Shown: positions 22,227 to 34,977, numbered from the stretch's first letter. The stretch: 64,000 bases of DNA from Pararge aegeria (GCF_905163445.1 NC_053191.1:8432001-8496000); one strand, 5' to 3'. The notes: generated from the letters alone by a model not told the origin. Made by a program: numbers and translations.

Positions 22227-25200
22227 ATGGCCACTCATGAGCGATTATCTTTAAAACCTATTGTGTCTAGTACAAGGATCATATTCGGACTGCTACCAGG
22301 ACTCGGAGTTATGATACTGCTTCGTATGGTAATTCATCTGTATCGACCAGATATTGAAGATGCTGAGAATCGCGTCAGAGATCATTCATTTGATGAACTT
22401 TACGAATATTACGACTTCATTATAATAGGCGCTGGTTCTGCGGGATCAGTAATGGCCAGTCGGCTATCAGAAAATCCGGAATGGAATATACTTTTACTTG
22501 AGGCAGGGCAAGATGAAAATGTGTTATCTGATGTGCCGATATTGTTTCCAGCTCTGCAAACATCTTCAATAGATTGGCAGTTTGTAACAGAACCCAGCAA
22601 TGATTATTGTTTAAGCATGGTAGATGCCAGATGTAAATGGCCACGGGGTAAAGTGTTAGGTGGATCGAGTTCATTAAATGCAATGCTATACATTAGAGGA
22701 AATAAAAAAGACTACGATAATTGGGAAAATTTAGGTAACGAAGGATGGGCTTACAGAAATATCTTGAAATACTTTCTTAAAGCAGAAAATATGCGAATCC
22801 CTGAGTACCAATACGATCCATACCATTCAACGGGAGGTCCCATATCTGTCGAATATTTCAGATTCGAGCAACCTATTACAAACATAATTTTACAAGCTAG
22901 TCAGCAACTTGGCTATAATATTGTAGACGTAAATGGTAAACTTCAAACCGGATTTACAAGATCTCATGCTACTCTGCATGATGGATTAAGGTGTAGTACA
23001 GCAAAAGGTTATCTGCGATCTGCGTCAAAAAGACGTAATCTTCACGTAAGCGTTCATTCATTAGTAGAAAAAATTTTAATAGATGAATACAAGAAGGCGT
23101 ATGGAATTATATTTAAGAAAAATGGGAAATCAAGAATAATAAAATCTACAAAAGAAGTTATTTTATCTGCAGGAGCTATTCAATCTCCACAACTTTTAAT
23201 GCTGTCCGGTGTTGGAAATATTGAACATTTAAAAGAGGTTGGTATATACCCAGTAGCCCATTTACCTGGCGTTGGTCAAAACCTTCAGGATCACATTGCT
23301 ATGGGTGGACATTCATTTTTATTTGACAATCCATATAGTAACGGTACAGATTACAGTTTTAATTTGAACAGTATTATGTCTATTGGCAGTTTAATTGATT
23401 TTGCAATAAATAAGAACGGACCCTTATATAGTATGATGGAAGCTGAAGCTATGGGTTTTGTTAACTCAAAATATCAAGACCCTGCTGAGGATTATCCTGA
23501 TATTCAATTTTTTATTGCACCTAGTGCGGATAATATGGATGGAGGTATATTTGGAAAGCGTGCTAATGGTCTCACAGATGAAACTTATGCCGAGTTGTAT
23601 GAGGATATTTTATATAAACCTTCATTTTCCATTGTACCATTACTTCTTCGACCTAAAAGCAGAGGATATTTGAAACTTCGAGATGCAAATCCCTACTCAC
23701 CTCCACTTATTTATCCAAACTACTATGCAGATCCGGATGATATGCTTAGAATGGTAAGAATGGCTTAACTTATTTAATGTTATAACATTTAACATCAATA
23801 CTAATCCTCACTGATATCATGAACGAGCCTCGCTTACCGGCGTTACCCGCTGTGAATACATTTTTTATAAACTTTTTGCTATTTTTACCTCGGATACCTA
23901 ACACCGCGGTGAAAATAGCATATATAATTTCGAGGAACTTTGCTATGGTCAACTGCAACAATAGTTATAGTAATTAATGTGATATTTAGCTTTTCACAAA
24001 CTCACAAGTCGCGAAGGAACCGTAGATTTTTAAGGGGTAAAAAGTCTATTTATTAAAACCATGGTATAATCTATCTACATGCCAAATTCCAATCAAATTG
24101 GTTCAGTAGTGGAGGGAATAAAAAATATACACACTTAAATACAAACTTCCGCCTTTATAATACAAGAGTGATGCGAAAGTATGTATTTTGTTACTTTTTA
24201 CCTATGTTCGGCTCAACCACTAAATCGATCTATGCTAAATTGGGTAAGAAAGAGACTTTAATGTCGAGAAAGCACTCGATTAACAAAGGCACGATTAGGG
24301 ACGGATTAAAAAAAAATATTAGTTGTATTTATATAAGGCATTCCATCAATACAGATGACTGCAAAAATCGCATCTTGGAGACAGACATAGGTTAGGATAG
24401 CTATAAACCTAAAATATAAACGGTTTCAGTAGTGGTCGAATTTATTTTATTCCCCTATAATTTATCTCTACAATCTTTCGTGGTAGAAAGCAATGATTCA
24501 GATGGAAGAGGACTTATCTTTCCGCGGGATGCCAGTTATATTAAACAAATACGGAACATACGCCACTACGGCATTGTACCGGAACGCTAAATCTCTTTAT
24601 AATATGTAATAACATAGCTTGGTAATACGAGTAATTTTATAGGCTTTGTCACTAAATATTCCAATTGCTTGCAAGTTTATGCGACACGGATAATATTATC
24701 TTATAACAGAAATTAACAAAAAAATATTTTCAGATAGATGGCGCCAGGATTGCTCAGAATTTAGTAGATCAGCCCGCTCTACGAGAATTGAACGCCCGAC
24801 CAAATCCTAATCGCAACCCTGGTTGTTTAAAACACCACCTGATGTCCAATGAGCATCTTGAATGTCAAGCCCGGCATCATTCATTGACAATTTATCATCC
24901 CGTGGGCACATGTGCTATGGGACCAGCCAACGATTATAATGCAGTAGTCGATTCCAGGTTGCGAGTAAGTATTAGTGAATGATTTATACTGACTAAGCAA
25001 TGCGAGGAAAGTGATGACACGAATAATTTTGCAAGTTATACGCCTTTAATGAAGAATATAAAATTTATAAAACAAAGTTGAAAATTACTATACGGTAGAC
25101 TATGGCGCTAAAAATGTATTTCTAAATGTTTTGAAAAATATTTTTTTATTTCAGGTATACGGTATTGGAAACTTGAGAGTGATTGATGGCAGCATCATGC

Positions 25201-25925
25201 CGACAATAGTCAGTGGTAATACTAATGCTCCCATAATAATGATAGCCGAAAAAGCATCTGATATGATTAAAACTGACTGGGCTGTAGCTTCGAATTATTT
25301 ATCTAAGTATCAATCTAACGGTGCAATTAATATGAAATACATGGAACTTAGAAATGTACAGGACGTCGCGTCGAAGCTTGATGTATTTACAGAAGTAACA
25401 AGCCTGTTCCCCCATTTATCTAAAAACCTTACTCTAAAATATAATAACTCAAAACACGAAACAAAACCATTACATAAAAGCGAAAAAAGCAAAAACAGTA
25501 GTTTTGATAAAGATGTGAGGACACCAATAAAAAGCTATGCTACCCCACTCTTTAACAATTTTATACCTCCTGATTACTATAATACTCGTAATAGTGCCGG
25601 AAGCGCATTATTTAAACCGTATCCTTATAATCATTATCGAACGGATAAATCAAGTCTTACTGATTTTCCCGATTCGAAGCAAAATATCTTAAATCTTTTA
25701 GCTTTTCCCTCTTACGCAAGTTCAAAATATAGTACGCACAATACAAATAATGAAGGATTTTATGGAGCATGGAGTCCAGAGGGGAATAATCAAAACAATG
25801 AAAAAAGTCATAATGAAAAACAAACAAACAGTTATTATACAAAAGATAGATCAATTCAAAATGAAGGCAGAGAATGTCAACTATGGTTATATTACAATGG
25901 GGTAAAATATCAAATAGAAATATAG
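22227..25925 (+). CDS. GMC oxidoreductase B with a long C-terminal extension, three exons, 842 aa
   Basis: An FAD-dependent GMC oxidoreductase of unknown substrate. Exons are 22227-23753, 24734-24964 and 25155-25925, both junctions phase 0 (donors GTAAGA and GTAAGT). I chose the ATG at 22227 (A at -3). An in-frame ATG at 22056 would add 57 residues that look unlike a GMC start. Residues 17-37 are hydrophobic, a probable signal anchor. GxGxxG is at 68-73, signature 1 starts at GKVLGGSS (141-148), and signature 2 is GAIQSPQLLMLSGVG (316-330). The active-site pair is His564 in YHPVGT and Asn608 in SGNTNAP. The GMC fold should end near residue 628. About 214 further residues follow, rich in Asn, Ser, Tyr and Lys with no obvious domain or membrane segment, ending LWLYYNGVKYQIEI. 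Usual family length is 600-650, so the tail is exceptional. No frameshift is seen. Confidence 0.92.
24523..24600 (-). mobile_element. SINE family S3 fragment in GMC B intron 1
   Basis: It contains gggatgccagttatattaaa and cattgtaccggaacgctaaa, matching the middle of the minus-strand copy at 21765-21975. Confidence 0.55.
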
Positions 25926-26191
25926 CCTAAATATATCAATATATCTCACGTGTTAGAACATAAGAATAACAGGTACCTTTTAAAAATATTTAAACTATTA
26001 TAATAATAATGGCTCAATTTCTAACTAATGTGCATTTTAAACAATGAGTTTAACTATACTTTAAATTATTTCAATATATTTATCTTTCTTTCTAATATAT
26101 TTATTTTTATTGTTAGTAATTTAAAATTCTCCTGATGTTTGTGTATTTCTACATACCTTTGACCTAAAATCATAGTTTAAGCTACAAGTAA

Positions 26192-26197
26192 AATAAA
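26192..26197 (+). terminator. Poly(A) signal of GMC B
   Basis: AATAAA lies about 267 bases after the gene B stop, followed at about 26233 by ggtgttttattg. Only about 270 bases separate it from the gene C start codon, so gene C's promoter must be compact or overlap this terminator. Confidence 0.65.
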
Positions 26198-26467
26198 TGT
26201 AACAAAAATATTAAAAACAAAACAAGATAATTAATGGTGTTTTATTGTATATCGCCAGTCCATCTGGTAAAACGATATAGTGCATAATACAAGTTAACAA
26301 TTTATAAGATCTACCAAACCGCTGATTCGGAACATTATTCTCATATCTCACTCAGATGTAATAATCACTTGTTGAAAATGTCCGTCCTGAATAATAATTT
26401 TCATTAATCGATTATCATAAAACCTGCATTTGATTTATTAATTAATAAATACACATCTGGAGGAAAT

Positions 26468-28773
26468 ATGGAAGCTTTAGGAGCAAACATCTCATCAACA
26501 TGTCCAATGCCGTTTGCTGGTATAACTGGTGATCTGTTCCTTAAAGCAGTCACAGCAGTAGTTGCGGCCCATTGCAGTATCTTAGATGACTATACTTGGC
26601 CTCAGGATAATGCTGAAAAAGTAATTGAAATGGGATCAAGTAAGTATAAAATTATAATTATATTTAAGTAGCAGAAGTAAGTAAAGTATCATACTAACTA
26701 TAGTAGTTTAAAGAAAAGTAGTATCGTAAAAGAAATAATTTAATCAATAATATACAATTGAAGTTACTTTTGTTTTAGGTACATCGTATGACTTCATTAT
26801 AGTCGGAGCGGGAACTGCTGGATCATTACTTGCCAGCCGTTTATCTTATATCTATCCTTCATGGTCGATTCTTTTAATAGAGGCGGGTGACGATCCTGGT
26901 ATTGATAGCGAGGTAAGGAGATCTTAACTACTATTAAAAATTAAAAACATTGGCTGACTACCAATTTACCAATAATTTTTAAACCTACTTGAGTAACAAT
27001 TAAAAATTAGTGGACGGAATATGATTAAACTTTTCTTGGTTATACAACAGTGACTTAAAAACTAGTATGTTTTTATACTGCTACGCTGGCAGCGGTTGGA
27101 GTATAAAAAACATTTGTCAAATACAAGCTTCCTATTCGTACCAATGTGATGATCGGCAAACCATATAATTTAACAATCAAAGATTATACCGGTCGATGAC
27201 GTAAAACGCGCATGCAAAAGAAATTTATTAAATACCACCTTTTTTATTCCAGATTCCAGCATTTTTGTTTCTAAATCAAAATTCAAATAACGACTGGTTT
27301 TACAAAACGCAACCAGATGGACAGAGTTGTTTGGGTTTTAGAAACACCAGTTGTATATGGAGTAAAGGTAAAGGTATGGGTGGTTCAAGTTCAATAAATG
27401 CCATGATTTATCTCAGGGGTCACCCTGAAGATTTTTCGTACTGGGCTAATATAGGAAATTATGGTTGGGCTAACGATGATTTGGTAAAATACTTTGAAGA
27501 ACAAGAAGAATTTTTCAATATAACTGACAGTGCATTCCCTGGATATGAAAACCAATGGTATGATATTCTTGATAGTGCATGGAAAGAACTAGGCTTTCAA
27601 GCTCATAATTATATCAATCATGAAACGGTTATTGGAACCAAAAGAGCACGCATACTTACGCAAAACGGAAAACGTATGAACACAGCTAAAACATATTTTA
27701 AAAATGCTTGCAATTTAATCGTTATGAAGAACACTATAGTAGAAAAAGTGATTATTAATAAGAAAACTAATCAGGCCCTCGGTGTACAAATACAACACAA
27801 AAGCGGGATAAAAATGGAAATCAGTGCTAAACGAGAAGTATTGCTAGCAGCAGGCTCAATTGCGACACCACAGTTGCTTATGTTATCTGGTATAGGACCG
27901 AAAAATCACCTTGAAGCAATGAACATTAATTGTATAGTAAACCTTCCAGTGGGAAAGAACTTACAAGACCATTTGTTTTTTCCGTTGTTTTTTAAAACAA
28001 AAATCAATCAACAACTACCAAGTGACCTTATAAATATACTACTTTTACAGTATATGCTAACTAGAACCGGACCTTTTTCCAATATTGGGCTTACTGACTA
28101 TATGAGCTTTATCAGCACCCATAATAATTCGGAGTACCCCGACATACAATTCCATTACACATACTTTACAAAAAATGACAATTTTGTATTACAACCTTAC
28201 CTCGAGGGCGTTGGATACAACACTGAAGTCATAAAATCAATCGAAGCATTGAATCACGAACATGATTTGCTGGGTGTTTATCCTACATTATTACATCCTA
28301 AATCCAGAGGTGAGATCTTAATTGAAAAATCGGACTTATCCAAACCTATTATAAAAGCCAACTATCTCCAGCATCCTGACGATTTAAATTCTCTTTTAAA
28401 AGCTATTAATTTTGTTCATAATCTTGAGAAAACTGACACTTTTAAGGCACTTGGTATTGAATTATTGAATGTTAAAATACACAGTTGTAACAAGTATTCC
28501 TTCAATACTGACGCATATTGGGAGTGTTACATAAGACATATGGCTACAACAATATACCATCCAGTTGGAACAGCAAAAATGGGGCCTGAACATGATGATA
28601 CTTCAGTAGTGGGCAGCAATTTGATTGTTCATAATACTAGAAATCTAAGGATAGTGGACGCAAGTATTATGCCTGTTATACCGAGAGCTAATACTATGGC
28701 TGCAACATTGGCAATAGCTCAAAAGGCTGTTGATATAATTAGGGAGCAATACTCAAGCAAAGATGAATTGTAA
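26468..28773 (+). CDS. GMC oxidoreductase C with C-terminal KDEL, three exons, 608 aa
   Basis: A divergent FAD-dependent GMC oxidoreductase. Exons are 26468-26639, 26779-26912 and 27253-28773, with junction phases 1 and 0. GxGxxG is at 67-72 (VGAGTAG). Signature 1 is GKGMGGSSSINAM and signature 2 is GSIATPQLLMLSGIG. The catalytic His538 lies in YHPVGT and Asn582 in RANTMAA, where A, B and D have GNxNAP. Before the Rossmann fold there is a hydrophobic stretch, FLKAVTAVVAAHCSI, that could serve as a signal peptide core. The last four residues are Lys-Asp-Glu-Leu directly before TAA, the canonical ER-retrieval signal, which would keep a secretory protein in the ER lumen. Its intron positions match none of the other three genes, pointing to an old separate lineage, in line with ecdysone-oxidase-like diversity in insects. 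The substrate is unknown. Confidence 0.94.
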
Positions 28774-28826
28774 ACATTGTAATCTTATTGTGTTCTTGTA
28801 TAACGTTTCTGTATTGATGAAATATT

Positions 28827-28832
28827 ATTAAA
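28827..28832 (+). terminator. Candidate poly(A) signal of GMC C
   Basis: ATTAAA, the commonest variant signal, lies about 55 bases after the stop codon. The first AATAAA is about 400 bases away (29169-29174). Confidence 0.45.
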
Positions 28833-29972
28833 CATTCGGAAAACAAGATCAAAAACTTCAAAAGTTTAACTTTTGGTTACAAGTAACATTGCTCGTAAAA
28901 ATTCCTTTTTAGTACCTACTTATTTATTACTACAAAATTTAGTTTAGAGTTACGAGTATAACGCAATGTTATAAATTTTAATATTATAGTATAAGAACCA
29001 CGTACTCTTAAGACGTAAAATTACTAGTAATTATGGGGACATCCATTGACCGCAAATCCAAACCGCGCGATCGCATCAGGTTTGAAAAGTTCTTTTTATT
29101 TATCAAAAACTACGCATCCTAATAACATCTAAATATTTTTTATACAAGTAAAGTACAAGTTAAATGGTAATAAAATGACTTTACTTTTAGTAAGGAATAA
29201 TATTGTATGCCTAATAGAAACGAAGCACCTTTTAATTATTTAATTCTTATCGACATAAAATATGTTATTTGTACAAAAAATCTACAAGCGAATTTTTTTT
29301 TTTAATCGATCAAGTCGTTTATCTAATGCATACAAATATAAAAACAAACAAATCTCCCGTTTTTATAATATTATACCTACTAGTTAAGACAAGGCTTCCC
29401 CAACTGTGCGTTGCGACGCCTTGGGGCTCCGCGGTTCTGTCCAACAAAAAATTTTGATGATATTCAAATTCAAAAGTTCGTTATTCATGTAGGCTGTATC
29501 ACATACACTTATGAAGTGTTCATACATATATTAGGTTTCCATTATATAAAAACATTCTTTAACCTAAACCTAAAGCTAGGAGGGTTCCAAACGCGCCCTG
29601 GTCTAAGAACATTTGTAGGTTTTCTGTCAAATTCTTATTAGGCTTGAACTAAAAGCAGTAAACGTATGGCAAGAAGGCCAGGGCGTCACAAAAATATATC
29701 AATAATATAACTTCCCAAGGACGTTACGGTTAAAATAAGTTTGCGAAGCCCTCGGTTGGGACATAAAGATAAAAGTACAATATAATAGCAAAATAATATT
29801 TCATGAATCGTCGTTGATTGTTTTCCGTGTCTCTATATTCACCAACTTGATAATTTTCATACCGTCAATGATCTCTCCAATCAGAAACTTTTTACTCCTA
29901 CGAATATTTTAATTGTAATGAAATCTATTGTAATTGTAACTTAAGTATCATTTAACTAATAAATATTAATAA

Positions 29973-30155
29973 ACTAGCTGTACCGGCGAACTTCGTACCG
30001 CCAAAAAACTTTTTTATAAATACAATATTTTCATACTTTTTATCCTATTCCTAACTAAGAATAATACAAAAAATCAAATACCATAAAAATTGGTCCGGCC
30101 GTTCTTGAGTTATAAATGGACAACACAACTTTCTTTTATATATATAGATACATTT
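29973..30155 (+). repeat. Non-LTR retrotransposon 3'-end fragment
   Basis: It starts actagctgtaccggcgaact, contains aaaaattggtccggccgttc and ends in tatatatatagat. The layout matches 2984-3175. Confidence 0.6.
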
Positions 30156-30597
30156 TTTTAAAGTGAATCTTTGCCTTCTAATAATAGACTAGCGTGATAA
30201 ATATTCCTTTGAAAATAAACATTTAATAATATTGCCGCGTATTTACGAGTACCATCGTCAAACTCTAGGTCAAAGTGCCGGGTACAGGCCTCCTCTTCAA
30301 AGGAAATTGGGTTTAAGAACATAAATTATTGTGTTTCTAGAATTATATGTTGGTTTACTTTACATTATTTTAATTTTAGTTTGACTGTTCTGATACCTTA
30401 TTTTTCTGATATATGCTGATTTTTAATATAGAATAGAAAAGAAGTTTTATAATTAAAGTTTTAGGTTTTTTTGCATGCCATAAAATGGCAGATTGTAGCA
30501 CGGAACATATAATGTTTTATTATAAGATCAAATTTGTTAACCTGCAATCACGCAAATAGAGATTTTAATTTGAATTTGAATTTAACCCCATCACGCT

Positions 30598-30745
30598 GCT
30601 TGATTTATTTTTTATTCCATTAAACATTAGCCCTCGGCTGCAATTTCACCTGCTGGTAACTTCTGATTCAATCTTAAATGGTAACGAGCTAACTGCTAGG
30701 CATAGCAGTTATATTAAACCCGCCAATTCAGTTTGGCGTGCTTAA
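30598..30745 (-). mobile_element. SINE family S3 partial copy
   Basis: It reads in order: ttattttttattccatt, acattagccctcgg, taaatggtaacgagctaact, ggcatagcagttatattaaa and ttggcgtgcttaaacg. This matches the minus-strand copy at 21765-21975. Confidence 0.7.
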
Positions 30746-30805
30746 ACGATTATTAATATCACCGGGAACCACAGCTTAATGTACAAACCATAACAATTTC
30801 TCTGA

Positions 30806-31005
30806 CCGATTTCGGCCACAGTGGTCAATCTCCAGAAAGGTTTTTCTACTACTACTATTATATCTCAAAAGTGCACACGCAAACACAGGTGTAGTAACTA
30901 CTCCCTCACTCTAAAAGTCCGATGGGACGGCAGGGCCGACACGAGGGGAAAGAGACCAGGCGCAGGACAGCTTAAAGTGTATTCCGAGGCACGGGGATGG
31001 AAAAA
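30806..31005 (+). repeat. Lepidopteran dispersed repeat (ccgatttcggcca type)
   Basis: The blocks ccgatttcggccacagtggt, gcacacgcaaacacaggtg, actccctcactct, ccgatgggacggcagggc and gagaccaggcgcaggac form an arrangement I recognise as common in lepidopteran DNA, probably the 3' end of a retrotransposon. The 88-codon frame across it is a by-product. Confidence 0.55.
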
Positions 31006-32016
31006 CCCAATAAATGTCAACTTTAAGCCCAAACCAGCAGCTCGTAAGTCAAAGTCAAACATACTATCCTCAATACAACCGAGGTAATAGGTTCAATAAT
31101 AATGCAGATTTAGTTTTTCTCAAATTTATAATCAAGTTCAACACGGTTCATCGAGAATATCGAGAGATGGGTGACATGTTACATCACGGACGAGGCCTTG
31201 ACGCGGTTTCGTTAGACGCATGTCTCAATAGCTTCGCTTTCGCATATGAAACAACGTATTAACATTAGGAAACGAGTAGCGTATTCCGATTTGACACATT
31301 TTTTGCCGACCTTGCAGATTTGGCGGTTTTACAGTCGGAACCGCACTTTGAAAGGTAAATTGTTTTTTTTTTCCTTCTGGCCTTACACACATTAGCCAAT
31401 GTCAGGTGTGTTAAAGTTAGGGAAACTTTAGTTAGAGAACATCAGTTTTCCTAACTAAACTTAATTTAACGTAAAATTTTATTTTCAAATAATAATTTTT
31501 CATGTCATAAACCTCCACCACGCTTTTCACCACCACCACGTTTTACACCAAAGATAAACATGTAATTATAAATTTATTAAATTAAATCTTTAATACGGAC
31601 TGGTAAATATTTATATATTTTCATGGGCATACAATAGACATTTATTTTCACACAGTTTTTGCATTGGTACTTCCCGTACGATATTGTCTTCCGCTGCGGT
31701 AATAAACCTTCTGCGGAAACAATTGCAATTTTTTATTAAAATTTATAAAACACATTTCATAAATATATTAATTATATAATATTATTATTAAAACAACAAA
31801 CCGCCTACTTATGCTTTCATTGATTCTCATCTAAAACTATAAAGGCTTTGAATTCCACTGACTGACGGGCAATCTGCAGCCCAAGCGGCTTAACGCAGAA
31901 TTGTGAAATTTTGAGAGAATGTTAAGGTAATTGTTCTTTTGAATTGGTTTGTGATTGATTCACGAGCACAAGCGAATCGTGATACAGCTTTCTCAAATAT
32001 GTACTCAGTGCATGAG

Positions 32017-32066
32017 TGCTTGATGATACACGACTGATGTCGATATCAGTCGTGTATCATCAAGCA
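32017..32066. repeat. Short perfect inverted repeat
   Basis: 22-bp arms at 32017-32038 and 32045-32066 are exact complements around a 6-base loop (gtcgat). Confidence 0.93.
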
Positions 32067-32695
32067 ATATAGATCATTCTTTACGACAATATTATGACAT
32101 TGTTATTCATTAATCAATGTACACGAGTGGGTATGACGTAATGTCTGGTTTGAAAAATATTAATTAGATGTCATTATAAACAACCAATTGCCTTGTAAAT
32201 GGCAGAAGTGAATATTCGACGTGATTTTTTGGCAGTGTAACTCCAGTAGGGAAACAGGGTTCTACTTAACACGCCACTACCTAGAGCGCTGGGTTAACGC
32301 GCTCTGACCCACGAATAGAAAGAGCCTAGTACTTTGGGATCACTAGACCAGGTAGATTGCAGACAATCTTGCACTATAATTGCATAATCTTGATGAATAT
32401 GCATAATATACATATAATATGGATGCACAAAGCATGCATTACGCAATACTGCAACTCTCGCCGGTCGCTGTTTGAGGTATGCCCTAAAGCAGTCACAATA
32501 TACAAAATCACTGGCACCAACACGCAAAGTTCATAGAATATAGTACTTACAGCGTTTTACCGGTATATTGCATAAACAGTGTAAAGTTCCCATGGTGAAA
32601 TGTTTGTATTTGCAAAACCCAATTGTTCCTAATTATAAGAGTAAAGTTTTTTTTTAAATAATTGTAATAGACTAGAGATAAATATATTTTTGACG

Positions 32696-32926
32696 ACCTC
32701 CCTGGCGCTGGCGAGTAACATGGTCTTATGAGTGGAGGTCCCGTATTCGATATCCGGCTGGGGCTAATAGGGAATTTATAATTTCTCTGGTCTGCCGCTG
32801 ACGTGCCGCTAAGCGACTTAGCGCTCCGGTACGATGCCGCGTAAAAACGTGTCATAGTTTAGCCCTTATCACTTACAGCCAGTTGCGATTGCAGACAAGG
32901 GCAAACTTATAGAGGAATAAAAAAAA
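32696..32926 (+). mobile_element. SINE family S3, most complete copy
   Basis: The tRNA-like head has a weak A box (ctggcgctggcgag) and a decayed B box (gtattcgatatccgg). The body follows with ggctggggctaatagggaat, gacgtgccgctaagcgactt and cggtacgatgccgcg. The tail reads gattgcagacaagggc and ends aggaataaaaaaaa. This architecture defines a tRNA-derived SINE abundant in Lepidoptera. Other fragments are at 21765, 24523 and 30598 (minus) and 13690 and 56860 (plus). Confidence 0.8.
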
Positions 32927-34462
32927 ATTGAGATTCTTTTAGGAAAATTATAATTTTCTGTGATCAAGACTTTTCTATAGAGATAACCCAAAAAAATACC
33001 GTTCACAAATTACTTGAATCTTTTTTTTTTACCAACTTATTAAAATATGCCTGATGCTCCGTTAGGGCGTACAGTAAAAACAAACACACCCAAGACCAAC
33101 CAACTACTTCACGACCAAGACTGTAGCGTTAGGTATTTATTTATTTTAAAACTTATTTTTTAATTAATTATAGGAAAGAAAGATATATAAATGAAAATGT
33201 AATTATATTATTATTATATTAATTAAACACAGAATTATTTAAATACAGAATCCACATTCATTCATTATTGCATGCAGTGCATTGTGTCCAAACAGGGAAG
33301 ACGTCCCGAGCACGTCTCACTTCACATCCGCGGAATGTTGCTAGCTCACAAACTTTTCCCATTTTCCTCATTTTATGGTAAACGCTTAGAAAATTAAGAG
33401 GAAAATAGTTACTGTCAACTGCTAAATGAATGAAGTGACAATTATTATAATAATTGTCAGTTGTTTTGGCACAGGTCACTGTAGTAATCCTTAATCCTAA
33501 CTAATTTCCCTACCATTTTCAATGGGGAAACTATACTATACACTATAATAAATAAATAAAATAAATTATATATTAATTATATAATAATGCAAAATACTTA
33601 TGTTAATTTTTTAAGCTTGTCCCCAAATTCCATACAAAATAGCCTAATCTCCTTTCATTACCGAGCTAAAAATAGGTTACAAACAAGTAAACAACCCGAC
33701 ACACTTTCGCATTTACAATATTAGTATAAGTAATACTAATAATAGAAACACTAATATTTGTAATGCTAATTATAAACTGAGACATTTTCTTCAACCCAAA
33801 ATACATGGTAGTCAAGGGTTGATAGTGATGGTAATTATTTATAAATTTGACGCAAGTTCATAATATTCCATGTAAGTTATTGCGCTCAGACAGACAAAGT
33901 TGAAAGTCGCTCAGGCTAACTCGCAGAACTTGCTTCACTCTGTTAATTATATCAAGCAGGTGATGCTTCAACAATGTAAATTCAAAAATTCACGCCTTGC
34001 GTGGTAAAAATTCCCAAGGCGAACGACGTCATTATGGCAAACCGTTGCGACACTATCATCGGTAAGCGAAGGAAAGAAACGTTTATGCGTATCGGCTCAC
34101 GTACTCTCAGTGCAACACTTTGACCTATTGGTTGGCCAACAAGCCCTTAAGATTTATTTTAAAGTAGCTTAGCCCGCGATTTCTTCGTTTTTTTTTCTTT
34201 CGGTAACATTTGCTTTTCCGGGCTAAAAAGTCTCTATGTCCGGCTCTAGGAGGCGAGCTATCTTTGTGCGCAATTTGATTAAGATGAGTAAAGCTGTAAA
34301 ACTTTGCAAAGCAAACGAATGTTAATTTTCACATCCTAAACTAGGTAAACTTTTTTATTAAACTTTATTATGTACATTTAATATATTTCGAAAATTTTGA
34401 CCGGGGGATACTTTATAATCGATAATGAGTCCAAAACAGATTTTTACTAAATTTTTGTCTGT

Positions 34463-34490
34463 GTCTGTCTGTCTGTCTGTCTGTCTGTTA
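34463..34490. repeat. (TGTC)n microsatellite
   Basis: About six consecutive ctgt units at the edge of a retrotransposon-like remnant. Confidence 0.9.
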
Positions 34491-34697
34491 TAGGATACTT
34501 TTTATCCCGATAAACAATAAGATTCCTCCGGGAAATGGGATGAAAATTAATATAAATTTTACTTCATAGCTCTGTTAAATTTGAACCGATTTTAATAATT
34601 CTTTTTTTATTTAAAAGCGTAGACTATCAAACATGTAGTGTCTAATTTTAATGAAGATCTGATAAAGGACATAACTTTTCACAAATAACAGCAAGTA

Positions 34698-34756
34698 GCA
34701 TACATTCGATCGTTGTCTCATATGCCTTGCATATGAGACAACGATCGAATGTATGC
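34698..34756. repeat. Perfect 28-bp inverted repeat with a 3-base loop
   Basis: Arms at 34698-34725 and 34729-34756 are exact reverse complements separated only by ctt. The stem would be one of the most stable structures in the window. Confidence 0.95.
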
Positions 34757-34795
34757 GTACCATACAACTCAATATTATAAATGCGAAAGTTTGGG

Positions 34796-34849
34796 AGTAT
34801 GGATGTATGGATGGATGGATGTATGTATGTATGTATGTATGTATGTATC
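34796..34849. repeat. (TGGA/TGTA)n microsatellite
   Basis: Tetranucleotide units atgg, then atgt, about thirteen in all, between two inverted repeats. Confidence 0.95.
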
Positions 34850-34877
34850 AACTACAGTAATGACAACTTACTAACTC

Positions 34878-34933
34878 AGTATACCACGTAAAATAATAGT
34901 AGTATGTACCTACTATTCTTTACGTGGTATACT
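34878..34933. repeat. Near-perfect 24/25-bp inverted repeat
   Basis: Arms at 34878-34902 and 34910-34933 differ by one base substitution and one single-base gap. The loop is 7 bases. It lies 120 bp from the 28-bp inverted repeat. Confidence 0.9.
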
Positions 34934-34977
34934 AGCTAGCCACAACGATTATGATGTTAGCATCAGATCTATTCACT

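Noticed and set aside
30821..31087. 88-codon basic frame (RWDGRADTRGKRPGAGQ)
   Set aside because: It falls within a recognisable dispersed repeat and does not extend beyond it.
34463..34850. CRISPR-like or satellite array
   Set aside because: The repeats are simple tetranucleotide microsatellites without spacers, in a eukaryotic genome.
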